A stretch of DNA of 64,000 nucleotides from Struthidea cinerea (GCA_013397865.1 VZTI01003146.1:1503466-1567465), one strand, 5' to 3'; positions 1-13,900 are shown, numbered from the stretch's first letter. A program made the numbers and translations. The notes: generated by a model not told the origin, from the sequence alone.

Positions 1-437
1 CACAGTTGCTCCAAAAGCAAAATATTTTATCCTCATAAAGGCATCACCTTTCTATGCCATGGCCAGGGTCTTTATGACACACTTTTTAATGACAGATGAA
101 AAGTTGTCACTTCATGGGGAAATGTAACAACTCAAGGGAAACTCAAATTCACAACTGGATATCAAAATATTTGGTGAAGTAACGAGAAAATGAAGTCAGT
201 ATACAGTCCTTAGGGTGGAAATTCTTGAAACATAAGATCAGCCTTACTGCTTTAATTTGAACATCATCTGTTCAATGTATCCCAGTTTGGAAACTCAGAA
301 TCCTGACAGGAAAAAAGTCATAGTCCCTTGGGTTAAACATATTTTCCAGAGTCTAATCCCTTTGACCTAGTTTGTGTGGTCTTAAATAAGTCACCTTTCC
401 AGGTATCAACTTCCACACCTGAAAAGCAGATTCGGTG

Positions 438-460
438 TGCTTGCAGTGACACTGCAAGCA
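438..460. repeat. Perfect 11-bp inverted repeat with 1-nt centre
   Basis: The left arm TGCTTGCAGTG (438-448) and right arm CACTGCAAGCA (450-460) are exact reverse complements around a single A at 449. Such a near-perfect palindrome could form a cruciform or be a symmetric binding site for a dimeric protein. No surrounding gene gives it a known role. Confidence 0.8.
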
Positions 461-3400
461 TGAATTCACTGCCGCGTCCCCGGCCTGCTCCAGATATCAT
501 TGCCACAGAAATACAGAGCTCTGCCTGAAGTACTGATGCTGCTCTGGTAATGGCAACACAGGCCACTTCCTCAGCCTCTCGTATGCCTAAGCACCTGTAT
601 CAGAGCAGGAATTTTAGGGTGGTGGTTACAGCCCCGTACTCAGAGTAACTGACTGCTGAGCAATGATTTAGAGGGACTGTCTCAATTACAGCTGAAGCAC
701 AATCTCCATCACCTCCAGGTGACTGAATCACCAGAGCATGGTAAGTGGCAGAATATCAGCACAGAACTTTTCTGTAATTAGTAAGGATATAATTGAATGA
801 AGAAGCCTTTATTCATGACAGACAATAGGCAGACACTTTTGTTCTAGGGAGAGGATAAGTCTCTTTTTTTCACACAAGAAAATGACACTTTAGCTGCAGC
901 CTTTAGTCTGGAAACAATAGTCTACAGCAATGAGAAATAAGAAAATGATTCAATGGAATGTCTTCAAAATTCTCTGCAGCCCGAGTGAAATTGTTATATA
1001 AAACTTGGGAAAGCGAGACAGGAAGAGGCTACTGGAAAGAGAGAACACAATTTAATGCCATTTAGAACAAATATGAGAGGTCGTATTGTAGGTATCTCAC
1101 TCATGTAGTCCCAGCTACTGACAATCTCTAGCTCTCTAATAGTTGAGTTTGGAGGTACCCACACAGACCACCTTTGGAAAATTAATTCTATGTATGTATA
1201 TTGGTGGGATTAGAAGTTTTGGACTAGTTGTAAAAAGATGTTTAGAAATGTGTAGGTGTACAAAGTTGTCAGGGGGAAGAGTTTGGTCTTACAGTTTATC
1301 TGTTGGTTTATTGCTGTCATTATATCCTGAACATTTATTTTGCCAACTGGCATTTGAGTACCTGTCATTAACAAATCAACAGAACACTTCAATCCTGATC
1401 TGTCTTAACTATTCGAACTGTGCAATTCTTCCCTGCTACAGCAGATGTCTTGTGATTGGGGCATTTATTGTAGACAAAAATTACAATCTTTGTGGATAAA
1501 AAAGGGTTAGTTCTTGCAACTGAAGAATTTTTGTCTTTAGAGAATATTAGTCAATTAAATCTGAATAAACTGAATGACAAGAAAAATGGAATGAGCCTCT
1601 TACTAAAGTCTGGATGTACATTGATGTAGTTATCCAAATTTAAAAGAATATTATAAACTTTGCTTTGAATTTGACTGAGCTAAACTTGAATGTGACTGTG
1701 AAAAATTAACTTTGGATACAGTCCCAGAAAAGAGTAAAAACTGAATTAGGGTCTCATACCTGATTAAAATGGATTTAATGTCACCCTTGAAAAGAAGAGA
1801 AAAAGAGCTAGCCTCTGTGGTTAGCTGAAAGAGATGAAGATATTCATCCATCTATGGGCCTCAGTAACCTCAAACTAAACTTCTCGATATTTTCAAAATA
1901 ATGCAGACCAATAGAGTTAGTGAGTGTTCCCCTTTAAGATACCAACTGTGTTATATTCTTGGTCCTCTGCCACATCAGGTCACATGAGATGTTGATCTTG
2001 GCCAAGGGGAATAAGGAGAAAGAATGGATGAAATTAGAAGGGGCTAATGACACAACTCATTTTGAGATCAGTTCAGATCAGCTGAGGGGACTGGATCAGC
2101 ACTTTTTGACCAGAGGCAATCAGGATATCTGCTAGAAGAAGGTAATTAGACATCCTAGAATCATGAGTTGCCCAGCTGGAAGCTAATGAGTTATGGAACC
2201 CAAATGAAGGAGAAGCAGAGCCTAATTAGGCTAAATAGGAATTCCTGGAGGAGCAGGGAAATGTCAAGGAGTAGACAGAAAAACTTCTTCCAGTGCTTTT
2301 TAACCAATTTTTAAAAGAAAAAATAATTGGGATTTTTTATCATAATTATTTCTACTTTTATTGCAAAATTGAAATCACCTTCTCTTTCTGTTTCCCTCAC
2401 CTTCTGTGTCCAAGTCAGTGCTCTCTTCTTAATACAAAAGATTTGTCAGTAGTTTTCCAGTTGCAGAACACGCTCTCTTGCCATGGAGGTTTGCTGCACA
2501 GGGTACAGATGCAGGAAGGAGGCCATTGCTGGCAGTATCAGCAAGGTGTGACTCTCCTTGAGCACACAAATCTGAACTTTATTACCCCTGAAGGGGTCCC
2601 GTACTAAACCATGAAAAACATCCTACTTGGAACTATAATTCTGCCTCCATAGTTTTTAGTGTCTTGGGCTCTTACCACACCTGATCCATCACTATTCACT
2701 GCATAAATCTAGACAGCTGTGAAACTTGGAGGAATTTGGATCCAAATGGCTTAAAAAGGAGATCCAAGGGCCCAAATAAATCTTCCAGATGCATGTTGAT
2801 TTTTTGGATTTGGTTCAAAATTACCTCCAGTCCATGCATATATTTAAATAAGGAAGCCTAAAGCAGAAGCTGCACCCTTTGGGAATCTACCCACCTGTTC
2901 TCAAGCAACAGTTTTTTAGCAGACGGCATCATCAATCCACACACAGTGGTTACCTGGGCTATGACTGCTTGGGAAGAAAGGGGAGCTGACAAGCTTCATA
3001 CAATGCTGCCAGCAATGCTTTCAGCTGTGCTGTTGTGATGTATCAGGCTGAAAGAATATTGAGAGACAATGGCAACAGAGGAGCAGCTGTGTCAACAGAC
3101 AACACTTGTATTCAAGGGTGCTGAGATTTTCAAACTGGTTGCTTGAAGTGAAATATATAAATAAGTGACCTTGATTCACTTCTTCAGTGACAGATGTTCT
3201 CTCCTATGTGATCTATTCATTTCGTTAGAGTGACTGGAATTAAAAGCTAAAATTTGGTCACTGACTTTTGAAAGGTCTAGATTTCCCCCTTAAGACAGTA
3301 TGGCAGAGCAAATGAGGGTATCTGGTATTCTGTGTGGTACAGCCTCTCTCACTGAGACAGGATCAGGGGACAACCTAGATCAGCAGGGACTCTTGCCTGA

Positions 3401-4726
3401 TCCAAGACCCTGCTCGAGGAAGAGCTAGGGCCCAAGGTAGAGTAGGGCTAGATCAAACACAAGCTGTAAAGGGGTGGCTTCCGCTTCCCTTCCCCACAGA
3501 CACACATATATTTCATGTGGGCACAGTGCAGTGCCCTGGCTGCTGCCCTGATTTGCAAGGAGTGGAAGGGAGCTTGACTTTTTCAGTGAAACTTGGTGAA
3601 CAGCACAGACAAATGGCAAAATGACAAAGCTTGCATGCAAGAGAAGACAAATCCTTTCTCAGAGCTGACCTTGCTAAAAACACAGACATAAGACAGCCCA
3701 AACTGTGAGAAATTTCCTGTTGCATATACACCTCCAGATGAATATTTAGACATTCTTGGCAACAAAGAAAAAAAAAACAAAACAAAGAAAAAACCTAACA
3801 AAAAAAGCTGCCAAGGAAGTATTTTGAAATCCGCAGTGCTCTTGGGGAATGAAGAGGAAGGAAATGTTAAGACGGACAAGACAGAAAACTGAGATCATAA
3901 TTCCCTAACAGGTAAAGCCCATACTGGTAGCCAGTACCTTCCTCCAAGAGGTTACAGCCTAACTAGATAAGATGGACCAATCCTGGACTGCCCTTTCAGT
4001 GTTTCCTTGCACCGAGAGGAAACATTTGGCCGGGCTACCTTCACGGCTACCCTCAGACAGATATTTTGACATTTCTGCTTTCCGTTCCACAAGTTCAAAG
4101 CTGAAGGAGGAGTGATTGCATCTCTTGGACCTACCCATGTACATGGTCCTGTTGAATAAAGGAAGAAAGAGGTGTTCCTATTTTCCATTTTAAAGTGGGC
4201 AAATGGAAACCAAAGCAAACTCCACAGATTTTGACAGACTTGGGTACTCAGACTATCTTCCTGGATTAGCAGCACAGTGACTTATATTCAGGGTCAGTTG
4301 TATTATCCACTTGGGGGGATAGTGGTAAGACAGTGGATACTTGTGCTGCTGGACTTGTAGGGAAGACCTGCAGTAAATATTAGATCTGTATGAGAACTGT
4401 TCTGCTAGAAAGGTTAAGAGTGATAAGAATCTCCTAATGGAGTTAGGAAAGAGGTTTGCTCTGCTCTGCAAATGTGCAAACTCAACAGGCTGTTCTTCCT
4501 TATGGGACACTAGTGATGAAAGCATGAAAGTCAAATGTAGTTTCTTTCCTGAGGTGGGGTGTGGTAAGAAGGAAGAGCAAAGCTCATAGCAGTCATCTTT
4601 GGTGAGGAAGATATTCTTTTGTGGCTTTTCTTCCTTCTTCTTCCTTGAATTCTCCCACTAATCTAATGGCTCTCTTTTCCCATGGCTGTTCATCTGTTCA
4701 TCTTTCTTTGCCTCCCCTTCATCTCT

Positions 4727-4761
4727 ATTACCATGAGATACCCTCATGGTATCTCAGTAAT
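4727..4761. repeat. Imperfect inverted repeat (hairpin)
   Basis: Left arm ATTACCATGAGATACC (4727-4742) pairs with right arm GGTATCTCAGTAAT (4748-4761) across a 5-nt loop, apart from a 2-nt bulge in the left arm. The block lies in otherwise unstructured sequence. It could be a chance hairpin, a small miniature-transposon remnant or a transcript stem. The pairing is seen directly; function is unknown. Confidence 0.75.
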
Positions 4762-5410
4762 ACCATGCACCAAACTCAAACCCTTGAGTGGCCCCATTCC
4801 TCCTCAAGGCTCATGGGCTGAAACCTGCTTTGGTTGCTCCTCAGCCTACCAAATCCATTATCTCTTCTGCTTTCACATGTGAGATGTCATCAGTATTTCT
4901 TGGATGCCCCAGCCCACTGTGTGTACAAACCTGTCAATCCCTCTGACATGGCTCAGTCACAACGCCCTGTTGGAGTTTCCAAACAGCAAGGAAGCCATCC
5001 ATGAGCAGCAGTGAGAAGAAATGTCAGCCTGGAAGTGGGCTGTTGGAAATCACATGTGGGAAGGAAGAAGTCAAAGCAGAGCTCAGGGCTGGGTGACACA
5101 GTAGTCTGAACTGCAAAACTGTTCCCACACTTATCCAGCAGGCACCAGCTGTCTCCTGTGGGAGCAATAACACTTCCATGTCTGCCTGGGCTTATAAACT
5201 TATATCTGCCCCATCACCAGTCTGCTAAGTGACTATTTGAACACTATTTGATCCCTAGGAATCACTGCCTCATATTATGGAGAGGTCCCTAGATGTCATT
5301 TGCCAGATGGGAACATTGCACAAATTGGATGGATGAACCAGCATTGAGACTGACAACATCAGTGATGCAAATACATACCACTCATATTCCAACCTGCCAC
5401 CTGCTTAATC

Positions 5411-5774
5411 ACTTGGTTTGTTCAGCCTGGGGAAGAAGAGGCTAAGGGAAGACCTCATTGCAGTTACAGCTTCCTTCTGAGGGGATGAGGAGGGGCAGGC
5501 ACTGATCTCTTCTCTGTGGTGACCAGTGACAGGACCCAAGGGAATGGCCTGAAGCTGTGTCAGGGGAGGTTTCTTCACCCAGAGGGTGGTTGGGCACTGG
5601 AACAGCTCCCCAGGGAAGTGGTCACAGCACCAGCCTGCCAGAGTTCAGCAAGCATTTGGAGAATGCTCTCGGGCACATGGTGTGACTCTTGGGATGTCCT
5701 GCACAGGACCAGGAGTTGGACTCGATGATCGTTGTGGGTCCCTTCCAACTCAATTTATTCTGTGATCCTGTGAT
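5411..5774 (+). mobile_element. CR1 LINE, 5'-truncated 3' end
   Basis: A 5'-truncated CR1 (chicken repeat 1) retrotransposon in plus orientation. It starts with the 'ttcagcctggggaagaagag' block, runs through 'tgtcaggggaggtttcttc' and 'ggcactggaacagctcccc', and ends with 'gttggactcgatgatcg' and a terminal 'ttctgtgatcctgtgat' repeat, the typical avian CR1 tail. It keeps only the last part of the element, so no reverse transcriptase is encoded. Short frames across it (5516-5728 plus, 5622-5828 minus) are artefacts of the repeat. Confidence 0.93.
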
Positions 5775-8700
5775 TTTGTAAATGGAAAGATGCACTTCCT
5801 TTGCCAAAAGCAAATGCCGATAGGCCAAATGTGGACCTGGATGATTTCGGGGAAGCTTAGCTGTCTTCTACTGCTATCAGATTTCCTGTATGTAGATGAT
5901 TTTCTCTGTGTCTCACCATCATCAAATGCAGGCATGCATACAACCACACATTAATTTATCTTGACTCACTCCTTTATCCTACTTCATTTTTCCTGGATAT
6001 GCCATAAAGGAAAACAAAAACGGAGAAGAAAAAGGGTGAAAATGCTGTAGAAAGACAGAGATAAAAAGGGAAGGAAGGGAAGCAATTACAGGAGATGTGA
6101 AATACTGGAGCCCATTTTCTCAATGAAAAGTTGATTTGGACCTATTTTTGTCAGGACAAAAGGTAACAGCAAAGGAAACACGACCTACTAAATTTGAAAT
6201 AGAACTCTGGCAATTGAATGTCAGTGGGCAGTCAAAACAATAACAGGAAGCAAATATGTAGGGTCGTATTAAGTAAAAAAACCCTGGAACTACACACATT
6301 TCATATGGCACTCTGTCTCCCTCTCATGGTGTGCCTTTCTTTCTTTTTCTAATCAGAGAAATCCATAGAGCGGCTGACATAAAGGATCCATTGCTTCTAG
6401 TGTGGTGTCCCTGGAAGAATCAGAAGGACCTGAGACCAGTATAGCACCAGCTCAGCAGCCTAGGTTAACACACTGAGATGGTACCTCAGGGTATGTTGGA
6501 TCCAGCAGCATCTTAACTGCATACAGGAGCTGCTGCTAGAGGTGCTCTGAGCAGCACCAGGAGCTATTAGCATTGTGCAGAGCACACCTCTTCTTTTTCC
6601 ATGAACCCTGCAGAGTGCTGAAGTCATATTCTCCCTACCCAGCTGCAATCACATCTTCAGTACCCCTATTCCTCAGGATAAGGATAATGTGATTTTGCAC
6701 AGCTTTTCTACCTTTTTCAATTAAAGATAGAAAATGCAACATCAAATGTTTTCATTCCCCCAGTTTTTTCCATCCTTTCTTTCCCTATCTGTACTCTACT
6801 TTTCTCCTTTTCTTTTTTCCTTAGGTAACACCGGGTCTTTCATCTTCAGTGTCACAAGAAGAATCCAAAGTAAAACCACAGTCAGTGAGCAATGGATGTA
6901 CAGTACACAGGGTCTGTAGGACAGAGTCTCACTTCTACATGTACTTGTTCTATTACAAGCTTTATATCAACCTTTTTGAAGGTTTTAAATGCAATCACGT
7001 AGGTAAGCCAGTGAATCTGCTAAGCTGAAGATGTAAGCATTCTTTTGTACTTCTTTTTTCTTAAGCATACAGACTTCCCACCAGAGTTATCATACACTTT
7101 CCCTGGAGTGGTCCTTCTTATAGAAATTCAGGAACAACCTCTACATATTTTGAGAAAAGCCCAGTGAAACTTTGAATTTTACATTCCACATGTTAAGGGA
7201 TAAAGGTATTAATGCAAGTAATTTACGGATTTTGAACATTGTACATTGTTTTTCCATTCTCAATTGAAAAAATGAGCCTAATGTATGCAAAGAGCAACAA
7301 TATGTTCCCACTCAAATCACATGAATATTTAACTGTAAGAGGTTTCTTTTTGCCTTATCTGGAAAAGCAATCAGTGGGGGGAAAACTTACAAGGACTTGA
7401 GACTCCTGAGCATGGTCATGCAGTGCATTCACTCACAGGATACTCTTCCCATCAATCCCTTGAGAATGATGCTTATCTGGGTGCTGGTCTGGGGGGAGCC
7501 AGTTGTGTGCTGAACACAAAGAGACTGAGGTAAGTGTGATGTGGCAGCTCTAGAGTTATCCCAGAACTGCAGTGAACATGAAGTGACATAGGAAAGGGTT
7601 ATCTGCTGAAATTGCCAATACTATACGAAATCTTAGGACTGCTCAGGATCTAGCGGCCGCATTCACGGAAAGAGTCTGTTCCCACCTGTGCTGCCCAGTG
7701 GCTGGCAAGTGTGGAAATATGAGCCTCAGCCACCTCTGCTGTTTCACAGAGTTTCTCTTTCTCTTTTCCACTTCCTGTATCTACCTCTGTAATTTCCATC
7801 TCCTCCTCCTCAAGCCCTGCAAAAGGGCCCAAAGACTTTGGAAGTATGTCCTGTTAGGTGGTGAAGAACAACACTCAAAATATAAAATACATTAGAGAGA
7901 GTGTGGAGTTGGAAAGCTTCCTTCCCTGCCAGGCCACAAGCAGTTGTTGTGAAACAACTCTCAGAGCCAGCTTTTACTGCTGTTTGATGACACTGACAGC
8001 TGGATGACACAGGGGCTGGTTATTGTCTGGACAACAAGGAGCGAGGCTGTTGCTGTGGGCCAAACAATTAACACCTCAGAGGGTTCCAGGCAGCAAGGAA
8101 GGTTGCTGAAGTACCAGGGAACAAGGAGCTGGTGGCAGTGGCACACACAGACATCACATGAAGCTTGCACAGTCCTTGATAAAGTCTCTAAGAAGTACTC
8201 TTAGGTTTGGAACGCTCGTTTTTTTAACCACACTAGTTACCTTTGATTTTCCCTGGGTTTTATACTGGCTGATTTGGTTCAGCTTTGACAGTTTATCTTA
8301 ATTCAAATTACCAGAACTTCTTTTGTTGTGCTGGCCTCTAATTTAATATACTGTTCCCTATCTGATATTCAGTTGCTTATGCCATGCCAGTCTTGGGTCT
8401 CTTCTGTGTGTACCACTGTTTCTGAAGCTCCTCAAGTTCAAGTGCCAGACATAACTGTACTCCAGAGACCTCTGTTAATAAATATCTGTCCCCTTGCTAT
8501 TCTAGTCCTCTGCCTCTGTCAAACAGAGTTGCTGATTGCACAAAACCATTTTGTGATTTGTTCCAGTGTTCTAAATTTTTGATTCTGTAACTGAAAGGAG
8601 GAAAGGATAATAGCTTGAAACTAAAAAAGAAAATATTCTTGTCAAAACATACTTAAAATTTTCATCTGCACCCAGACAAAACATTCAAAAATGATGATTT

Positions 8701-10582
8701 GATTCAAAACTGAAATGGAAAATGGGGAAATAATAAAAATTTTATTCCACTTGATCTCAAAGCACTGTTCAAGATTAAAACAAACAAAAATCAAACTTCT
8801 GTTAAAAATGTTAAATTGAAACATTTGAGTTTTACCCACACTCCCCCTTACATATTTATTTTATTCATTTTGGCTAAAGCAGTCTGCAAATCCAACCTGG
8901 ATTTGCAAAAAGCTTGAGTAATTTTCAAACTGCAATTTTAGTTATCAAATAATTATCCATTTGACAAATGCCTATGACTCAGGCTTCGTAAAGAAAGGCC
9001 AAACAGGAGACAACAAATTCATGTTTATTTATGACAAAAATCTTTCCTTGGGATTCTTGGCTGCTGTGGTCAGTATGCTTTTCTGGGCCTTCTTTACTAT
9101 TCTGCCTTTACCAGCTACTTCTGGATGAAAGGAAAAGGGAAGAATAAGCCTTTTAGTGAATTGGATGCTCTTGTTGCACTTCCTAGAGCACATTCTCTTT
9201 TGTGTTGAAGACCAGACTGTTCTCAGGGCTCCTTGCTGCTTCTGTTTCAAGCCTATCAGTTTCTTTTATCTGTCTCAGCATTAAAAAATATCAAAGTGTT
9301 TGGTGCCTTTTTAAAGGATAAAAAGGAAATAAATACTGGAGTATAATGGAAAAACAGTGTTGGGAAGATAGAAATATTCAGTTTCAGTATTATGAGTTTA
9401 GGAATTTGATTAAAAACCATCGGAATCTGCAAAAGGAAATAGGATTGGGGAGTGGAATGCAAAAACAATGGCTTCCGTCCATGGTGCTAGTGGGGAAAGT
9501 GGCAGCTGCAGCTGGGAATTCATCCCTGACAGAGATCCAGTTGCCTGTCATTCACATGTGAACGAAGCTTCTGTGTGCAGTGCTGGTGCAGGAAGGCTGT
9601 GGTGTCTGCAAGCAGTGCTGGGTGTTCTGCAGCAGGGATTTGGGAACAGGCACTGTCTCGGCAGGGTTAAAGCCCGCCTGAAGCAAAATGGGAGCCAGGA
9701 GACTGCAATACCATCCTTGTTAGGCAGAAGAGCACGTCTTCTTCTTAAGTATCCTAATGAGTCTTTTCGTTGTGTGTGTACACAAGGATATAGGCAATGT
9801 TTTAATAGATCTGTTGAAAAACACCTGCAGGTCAAGCTAAAACAAGGATATTTGCCTTGGTCTCTGGACCACAGAAGGGTCCTTCCCATAACTGACCAAA
9901 GGCCTGATAGTCCCAGCACTTCTTCCTAGTAACAACTAGTGGATGTAAAATAGATGGACCAGCAGTGATTATCACATGAGATTGGGTGCAATTAAATCCT
10001 CATAATTGGCTAAGTAGGCTAACATGCTGGATTAAACAAAAAAGCTTTTTAGTTTGTTGCTCTGCCTCTAATAATGACCTTAGAGAGATGTATGGAGGTC
10101 TCCAGAGTGGATGGAATATCTTCTTGGTATAAGCCTAACATTTAAACAGCTAGAGAGATCTAATGCTGGAATGTACAAGGCAGTTCAGGCATAGTAAATT
10201 AGGAGCTGAGCTGTCCCAGAATAATGTTCTTACACAGCCATTCCCATTTAACAATTATAAGCTGGGAAGCAGGGCAGGAGGAGAAACTTACCCTACATTT
10301 TGCATCTAAAACTATTTCTCTGCCTTGTCAGGGTCAGGAGAGCACAAGATGAAATATGTATAAAACACACTGATATAAGTTTGAGTCTGTAAAGCCCAGT
10401 TTGTGAGGACTTACATAACAAATATGGCCTTTTCAACCCATCTTGTGACAGAATTAAAATAAAGCTTTCCAGAGTGACTGTCAAAACCAGAAGAGACTGA
10501 TTAACTGACAAAAAGGCAGTAGAAATCCATAACAGAATAAACCATGCAAGAAAAAAATTACGCTGGGATGCAAATTGATATT
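5775..10582. other. Unique sequence, possible 3' UTR at the right
   Basis: No supported gene. Short frames on both strands, up to 153 codons at 9468-9929, have no recognisable domain, and a 123-codon frame overlaps that one on the opposite strand. A NotI-type GCGGCCGC occurs near 7654 without other CpG enrichment. If the minus-strand terminal exon at 10583-10767 is real, its 3' UTR would run leftward here. The first canonical minus-strand AATAAA I noticed is at about 9024-9029. Confidence 0.5.
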
Positions 10583-10767
10583 TTAATATAATGGTTGGTC
10601 CTCTTCGTAATACTGATTTGTTATCTGCTGTTCCGCATATTTAAGAGCTTGAAAATCCTCTGTGGTCATGTAGTCAATATAGCACACCGAGATTTTTTTT
10701 TCTTGATCAACAAAATGTTCAATTTCCATGTTGAATCCAAAGCAGTGCTTTGGTATAGCTGCCAAAC
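10583..10767 (-). CDS. Possible terminal coding exon, unidentified
   Basis: Read on the minus strand, a pyrimidine-rich stretch ending in TTTAG directly precedes 10767. The exon then opens with two bases (GT) finishing a split codon, followed by about 60 codons starting LAAIPKHCFGFNMEIEHF and ending TNQYYEEDQPLY before TAA at 10583-10585. The product is acidic, aromatic-rich and hydrophilic, with no transmembrane segment. I do not recognise the family. The acceptor and protein-like composition suggest the last exon of a minus-strand gene. A 60-codon open frame can arise by chance, and ATTAAA overlapping the stop is too close to serve as its poly(A) signal. No upstream exon is firmly linked. 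Confidence 0.33.
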
Positions 10768-13700
10768 CTAAATCCAGAAGAATAAATAAAGCCCACGAGG
10801 GGTAATGGGCTCAGCTGCAGTGCTGGTACAGAAAGGCTGACACTGACAACTGTTTTGCTGCTTAATTTTCCCTATCAACAAATGGGAGCTACCTTAGCTC
10901 ATATAACCCTCAGCACAATGCAGTAGTTACACAGGTTAATATTCATTACACATTCAAGAGACATAGAGCATATAAAGCTCAGGTCTGGAAGCTTCTGGGA
11001 ACAGTGTTTGTCATTCTGTTGTGTGGCAGTACAACACACAGCAGCAGCAGAACTCCTGGAACAGGGCTGGGTTGCTAGGCAGTGTGTCCATATAAATATT
11101 AAGTCCTAATGATATATCAGCAACATATGCCTCTGCATGTTTAAAATGCATTTGCTTCAGCATGCGCTTAAGTGCTTTGCTGAACTGAAGCCATAAGTGC
11201 AAAATGGTGAATCTGAATGGGAAAATGCCACAGGAGAATGGTCTTCAAAGAATAAAATCAAATTATTCTTGGGAATGATAAACAAGCATATATAAAATGG
11301 GCCACAAAAACAGTTGTTATAATGCTGTGAGTGGAGTGCAGATAAAGGATAGGAAGTTATAAGCACTAATGCAGCTCTGCTAAATTCAGTGGATATGAAT
11401 TTATTGTCCATGAGGATTTGCTTTGATCGTGCCACTGGTGGATTTTGCCACTGGTAAAAATGATTTGAGACTCACAGGGCATCAGATAACCCACTGCTGA
11501 GAACAGCAACAGAAAACCATCCCTTTCCAAGCTGAGTACAGAATGCAGAGCTGTTAGGACAGGAATCCAAGAGTTTAACCAGGATGGTCAGGTATAACTA
11601 AGGGAAAGGCTGGGGAGGTGAGCATAGCTGTACGTCTCATGGATAATTAAATATTGTGGGGAAGGTAAATCCCGCTATCACTTCTATTTCCATTAAATGT
11701 TGCTCTGCCAAGGTGTGCGGATAGAATGGGGGATGCAGAGCTACTGTTCAGGATATAAAAAGGAGGGAAGTGAAAGGCAGCCCCAGATAAAATGGACAAG
11801 CAGCAGCAAAATCCTGACTCTGACATCACTGGCAAAGACCTGTAGAAATTGCCTACACTGAATCACTCTTCCAAATTTGTGAGCAGAAAGACTAAGTAAT
11901 ATTAAATTACAGATAGTACTTCGTTCCTAATATGCATTTGAAACCTACTCTTCCTTCCATCTCTTTGTCTCTTCCATCTTTTTTTTCTCCTTTTCATGAA
12001 CACTAGAAACTCAAAGAAGGGTTGCTACTTCTGAAAATTAATCAGAGTAGAAAGGAGATCTGATAGAAATAAAAAAGTCTCTTAACCCTTACCACCCCCA
12101 TCCAGTCCTAAGTTTATTCATTGTTTCAGGCTGAAAATTAGTTGCAAAATTTAAATGAAGCGAAATTTAAAAAAAAGATTATGGAGATGACGGAAGTCTC
12201 TTCAGGAACCAAAAAACAATCCCTAGGAAGTGAGGTTTTGACAGTCATTGAACCTGCAAGAAATGAAAAAGCTGAAAAGCTCACAGGAAGTTGTTGACTA
12301 CAGCCTAATTACTGCATAAATCTCTATCACAAGCTTAGGAGGAGGTCAGGAAAAAAACCCTTTTGATTAAATACATAGGAAAAACCTGAACATCTCATGT
12401 TTGTGCTTTTATTGGACCAGGACAAGGATGTGTAGTGAGAGTAGTGAATAGCTAAGCAGATTGCAAGTAACAGCCAAGGACAGTGCAGCAGCCACCTTTA
12501 GTAGATTGCTATCTTTGCCCTGCAGCATGGCCAGATGTCTTTAAGCACTGTATGCTGTAGAATACCTTGCATGAAACTGCTAACTATCTAAATGGGCAAG
12601 CAAAAGACACGGGAGGTAACAATTGATAATGATAATTGTAAAAAGTCACAAAGGCCAGTGGCATCTCCTAAGAATGTGGCCAAAATTCCAAGACCTACTC
12701 CTTTAGACTTGTTTCCCTGCCAACCTGCTTGCCTGTTGAAGCAGTGGTAGAAGAACAGATATCAGGCTTACTTGTTCTTGGATCTCAGGCCCTTATGAGT
12801 ATAAAATAGCCAGAGTGGATGAAACAGTTTTGGAAAACTGCATTGTCAAATCACATGTCAGGAAGGAATGGAAGTCAGTGAAATTATAGAACTTGCTCCT
12901 CTGCCCTGAGTAGCAGTTATACTCTAAAATCAGAAAATTATTAGACATTGAAGAGCTTTTTTAAAGAATTTTGCAAGTTATCTAAAATTAATTTATAATA
13001 ATTTTACTTCCTTGATAGCACTGCACTAGAGCTTACTTTTACGAGGCATTAGCTTTACATTTTTGTGGAAGGACACAAATCATTGACTGGTCCATTTTTT
13101 TAGTTCTTCTGCAGAATGTAAATTTTCCCTGGGGATTGGCAACAGTATTTAGAATATATGCGATTTCTTCTAAGATGGTTAGCAGAATTTGCTTTCAGAT
13201 CCACTATATTATGAATTGTCTAACATTTCTACCACTAAGGTATATTCATTATTTTATGTTTTTGTGTATCTTTCACTTTGCCCCTACGCAGAAGAAACTC
13301 TGAGTTGGAGGTGGCTGCCGGAGCAGGGTTCAATCTCTGTCCCACACAGGAAGGCATTGGCAGAACATGTTTTTCAATCTCAAATTTCACCTTACATGCA
13401 TCCTCAATTCAGTCTATCTGCTTTCTGCCATTTAGAGGGCTTTCCACAACCTTTGCTGGTATTTCTATTTCTATGGAAACAGTCTTTCTTACTTATTCTG
13501 TAGCAAATTTCAAGACGTCTTTTCATATATTTTTCCTTTGGGGCTGATGCTCAGTGCTGCAGACTAAAATTCTACATTAAAAAACTCTAAGATCTTGTGT
13601 GTCATGGTGTCATCCTTTCAATTTTGTTAACAACAATGGGTTAGTGGCAGATGTTATAAACCTTGATATCTTATCCGAACTTAGAAAATTTTAGCCCAAT

Positions 13701-13900
13701 CTGCCTCTTCACCTGTTCTGATAAGGGACTTACTCTTATTTATAGTAAGGCACTTCCAGGGCATTCCTGCAGTTGTTGTGAGACCCTCCTGTAAATGACA
13801 GTCATTATCATTAATGGATAATTAGGGCCTAAATACTCTTGCTGCAATTTCATCGTGCATCCCAGGGCATTGCAGGCTATTTTATGAATGATCATGGTAC
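10768..13900. other. Unique sequence without supported gene
   Basis: Only short overlapping frames are present. AT-rich tracts occur at 12600-12640 and 12950-13010. I recognise no transposon or RNA gene. If the exon at its left border is real, this is intron. Confidence 0.5.

Larger units (their letters stand above)
1..5410. other. Unique intergenic or intronic sequence
   Basis: No gene is supported here. All open frames are short (at most 118 codons), overlap one another on both strands and lack convincing splice context. The sequence is moderately AT-rich with no CpG island. It holds two hairpin-capable palindromes (listed separately) and a pyrimidine-rich run near 4625-4650. I see no recognisable transposon. 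Confidence 0.6.

Noticed and set aside
7650..7665. NotI site beside a TCTAG, resembling a cloning-vector linker
   Set aside because: Flanks continue as ordinary genomic sequence on both sides and no other vector sequence is visible.
9468..9929. Longest plus-strand frame (153 codons)
   Set aside because: No recognisable domain, a 123-codon frame overlaps it on the other strand, and it has cysteine- and tryptophan-rich random-like composition.
13320..13345. tRNA B-box-like 'gggttcaatctctgt'
   Set aside because: No A box or cloverleaf can be formed around it.
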